From positions 43,834,194 through 43,898,193 of the forward strand of contig NW_004624732.1 in the NCBI RefSeq assembly GCF_000247695.1: DNA of 64,000 bases. Reading direction: 5' to 3'. A program made the position numbers and the translations under genes. The DNA comes from Heterocephalus glaber (taxonomy: Eukaryota; Chordata; Mammalia; Rodentia; Bathyergidae). Of the stretch, positions 63,265-64,000 are shown in pieces. The notes below the pieces were generated by a model. The model was not told the DNA's origin. It saw nothing but the letters and a program-made list of their open reading frames with translations, and made no database searches. Numbering within the stretch: the stretch's first letter is position 1; every line of letters begins with the position of its first letter.

Positions 63265-64000
63265 ATAGGTGATGAGCTTACTTTCCACCAACAAGAGTTT
63301 ACTAAGGACTTACTATGTGCTATGTCTAAGTTTGTCAAGTTTGGCTTTATGTCAATAGCACTAGCATAGATACTGGCTCTTAATATAAAAGTTATTGATA
63401 AATACAAATGAAAGAAAAGAATAAGTGAAACAAGGTAGAAAATTTCAAGATGATAACTCATCCAGGAGATTTTGGTCAAGCCACCCCCTTCTCTCCACAC
63501 TCTCTCCATTACAACAGACTTTCTCCTAAACAGGGGAACATAACATTTTTCTTAGTAATATGAGCTGAAAAACAAAGGAAAATATAACTGAGACCTTACA
63601 AAGAGAAATAATTAAAATGTAGGTCCTACTGTGTTGTTTAGAGAGATGAAAGAATGAAATGGACACACATGCTTCTTTGTGAGCAGCAGTCCCAACTCAG
63701 TTCCCCTCATCCTCTTACAGGTACCACTGTGGGCTAGCAGTGATAGCTAGTCAGGAGACCAGCAAGTCCAGCAAGTGGCTAAACACCCAGGCCTGAACAA
63801 TGGTGGCATATAAACAAAGGACGAATGGACAAGAATTAGTCATTTATGGACAGGACAATGAGCTAAAGGAGAGCAGAAGAATAAATGTGCCTCCAAGGGA
63901 ACAAAGCAAGGATTAAAGCTTCCTTAAGTAAGAAGGCTTAAGTGGAAGAAAAGGGCAAGAGAAGATCTGCCTCATGGCTTTACAGGCCCCCAATACAATA
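63265..64000. other. Intron, nothing recognised
   Basis: 63290-63400 may be a second diverged copy of a CTTACTATGTGC-type ancient repeat. No exon of GTDC1 seen. Confidence 0.4.

Larger units (their letters stand above)
9989..64000 (-). other. GTDC1: GTDC1 intron upstream of the first visible exon (partial)
   Basis: Transcription runs from high to low coordinates. I searched by eye for the expected preceding exon, which should carry the start codon and a Trp-His-Trp motif, by looking for CCA[A/G]TGCCA on the plus strand. I did not find it, so at least 54 kb is inferred to be intronic. The repeats listed below account for part of it. No other gene is supported inside it. Confidence 0.75.

Overview
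The window is AT-rich nuclear DNA from a placental mammal, almost certainly a rodent. It has split exons with GT-AG borders, B1 SINEs, tRNA-derived ID-type SINEs, B1-dID composite SINEs, 5'-truncated L1 copies, MIR/L2 remnants, ERVL/MaLR-type LTRs and a decayed Tigger transposon. The B1-dID composites and the ID-type family ending in GGTACC plus poly-A argue against a mouse or rat. They fit the squirrel-related or beaver-related (Castor-like) branches better, but I recognise this from memory and the genus is uncertain.

Only one protein-coding gene can be supported: GTDC1 (glycosyltransferase-like domain containing 1, also called QTMAN, the tRNA-queuosine mannosyltransferase), on the minus strand. 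Two consecutive internal coding exons are visible, at 9988-9821 and 6006-5833 (read on the minus strand). They are separated by a 3.8-kb intron and both have good splice borders. Together they encode about 113 residues of the N-terminal DUF3524-type domain. The start-codon exon should lie beyond 64000, and the exons for the rest of the enzyme should lie before position 1. Everything else in the window is therefore GTDC1 intron: 1-5832, 6007-9820 and 9989-64000.

Layout. 1-5832: an L1 tail fragment, two unexplained coding-like segments, a cluster of CTGTCA motifs, MIR-type fragments and simple repeats. 5833-9988: the two exons with two B1-dID SINEs and a polypurine tract between them. 12.3-12.8 kb: an old ERVL-type LTR. 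13-28 kb: mostly unique AT-rich intron with local tandem duplications (115-bp unit near 22 kb; a degenerate minisatellite near 27 kb). 28-41 kb: L2, L1, hAT-type MER fragments and several MaLR-type LTRs, one with a nested SINE. 41-54 kb: the densest run of ID and B1 SINEs, many with visible target-site duplications. 59.2-61.1 kb: a near-full-length decayed Tigger element with a minus-strand transposase relic.

I found no operon, CRISPR array, phage or other obviously new system. The most useful leads are a possible plus-strand exon at about 375-591, an isolated CpG-dense patch at 45302-45349, the CTGTCA cluster at 1012-1094 and the 27-kb minisatellite. All repeat and homology calls were made by eye without database searches.
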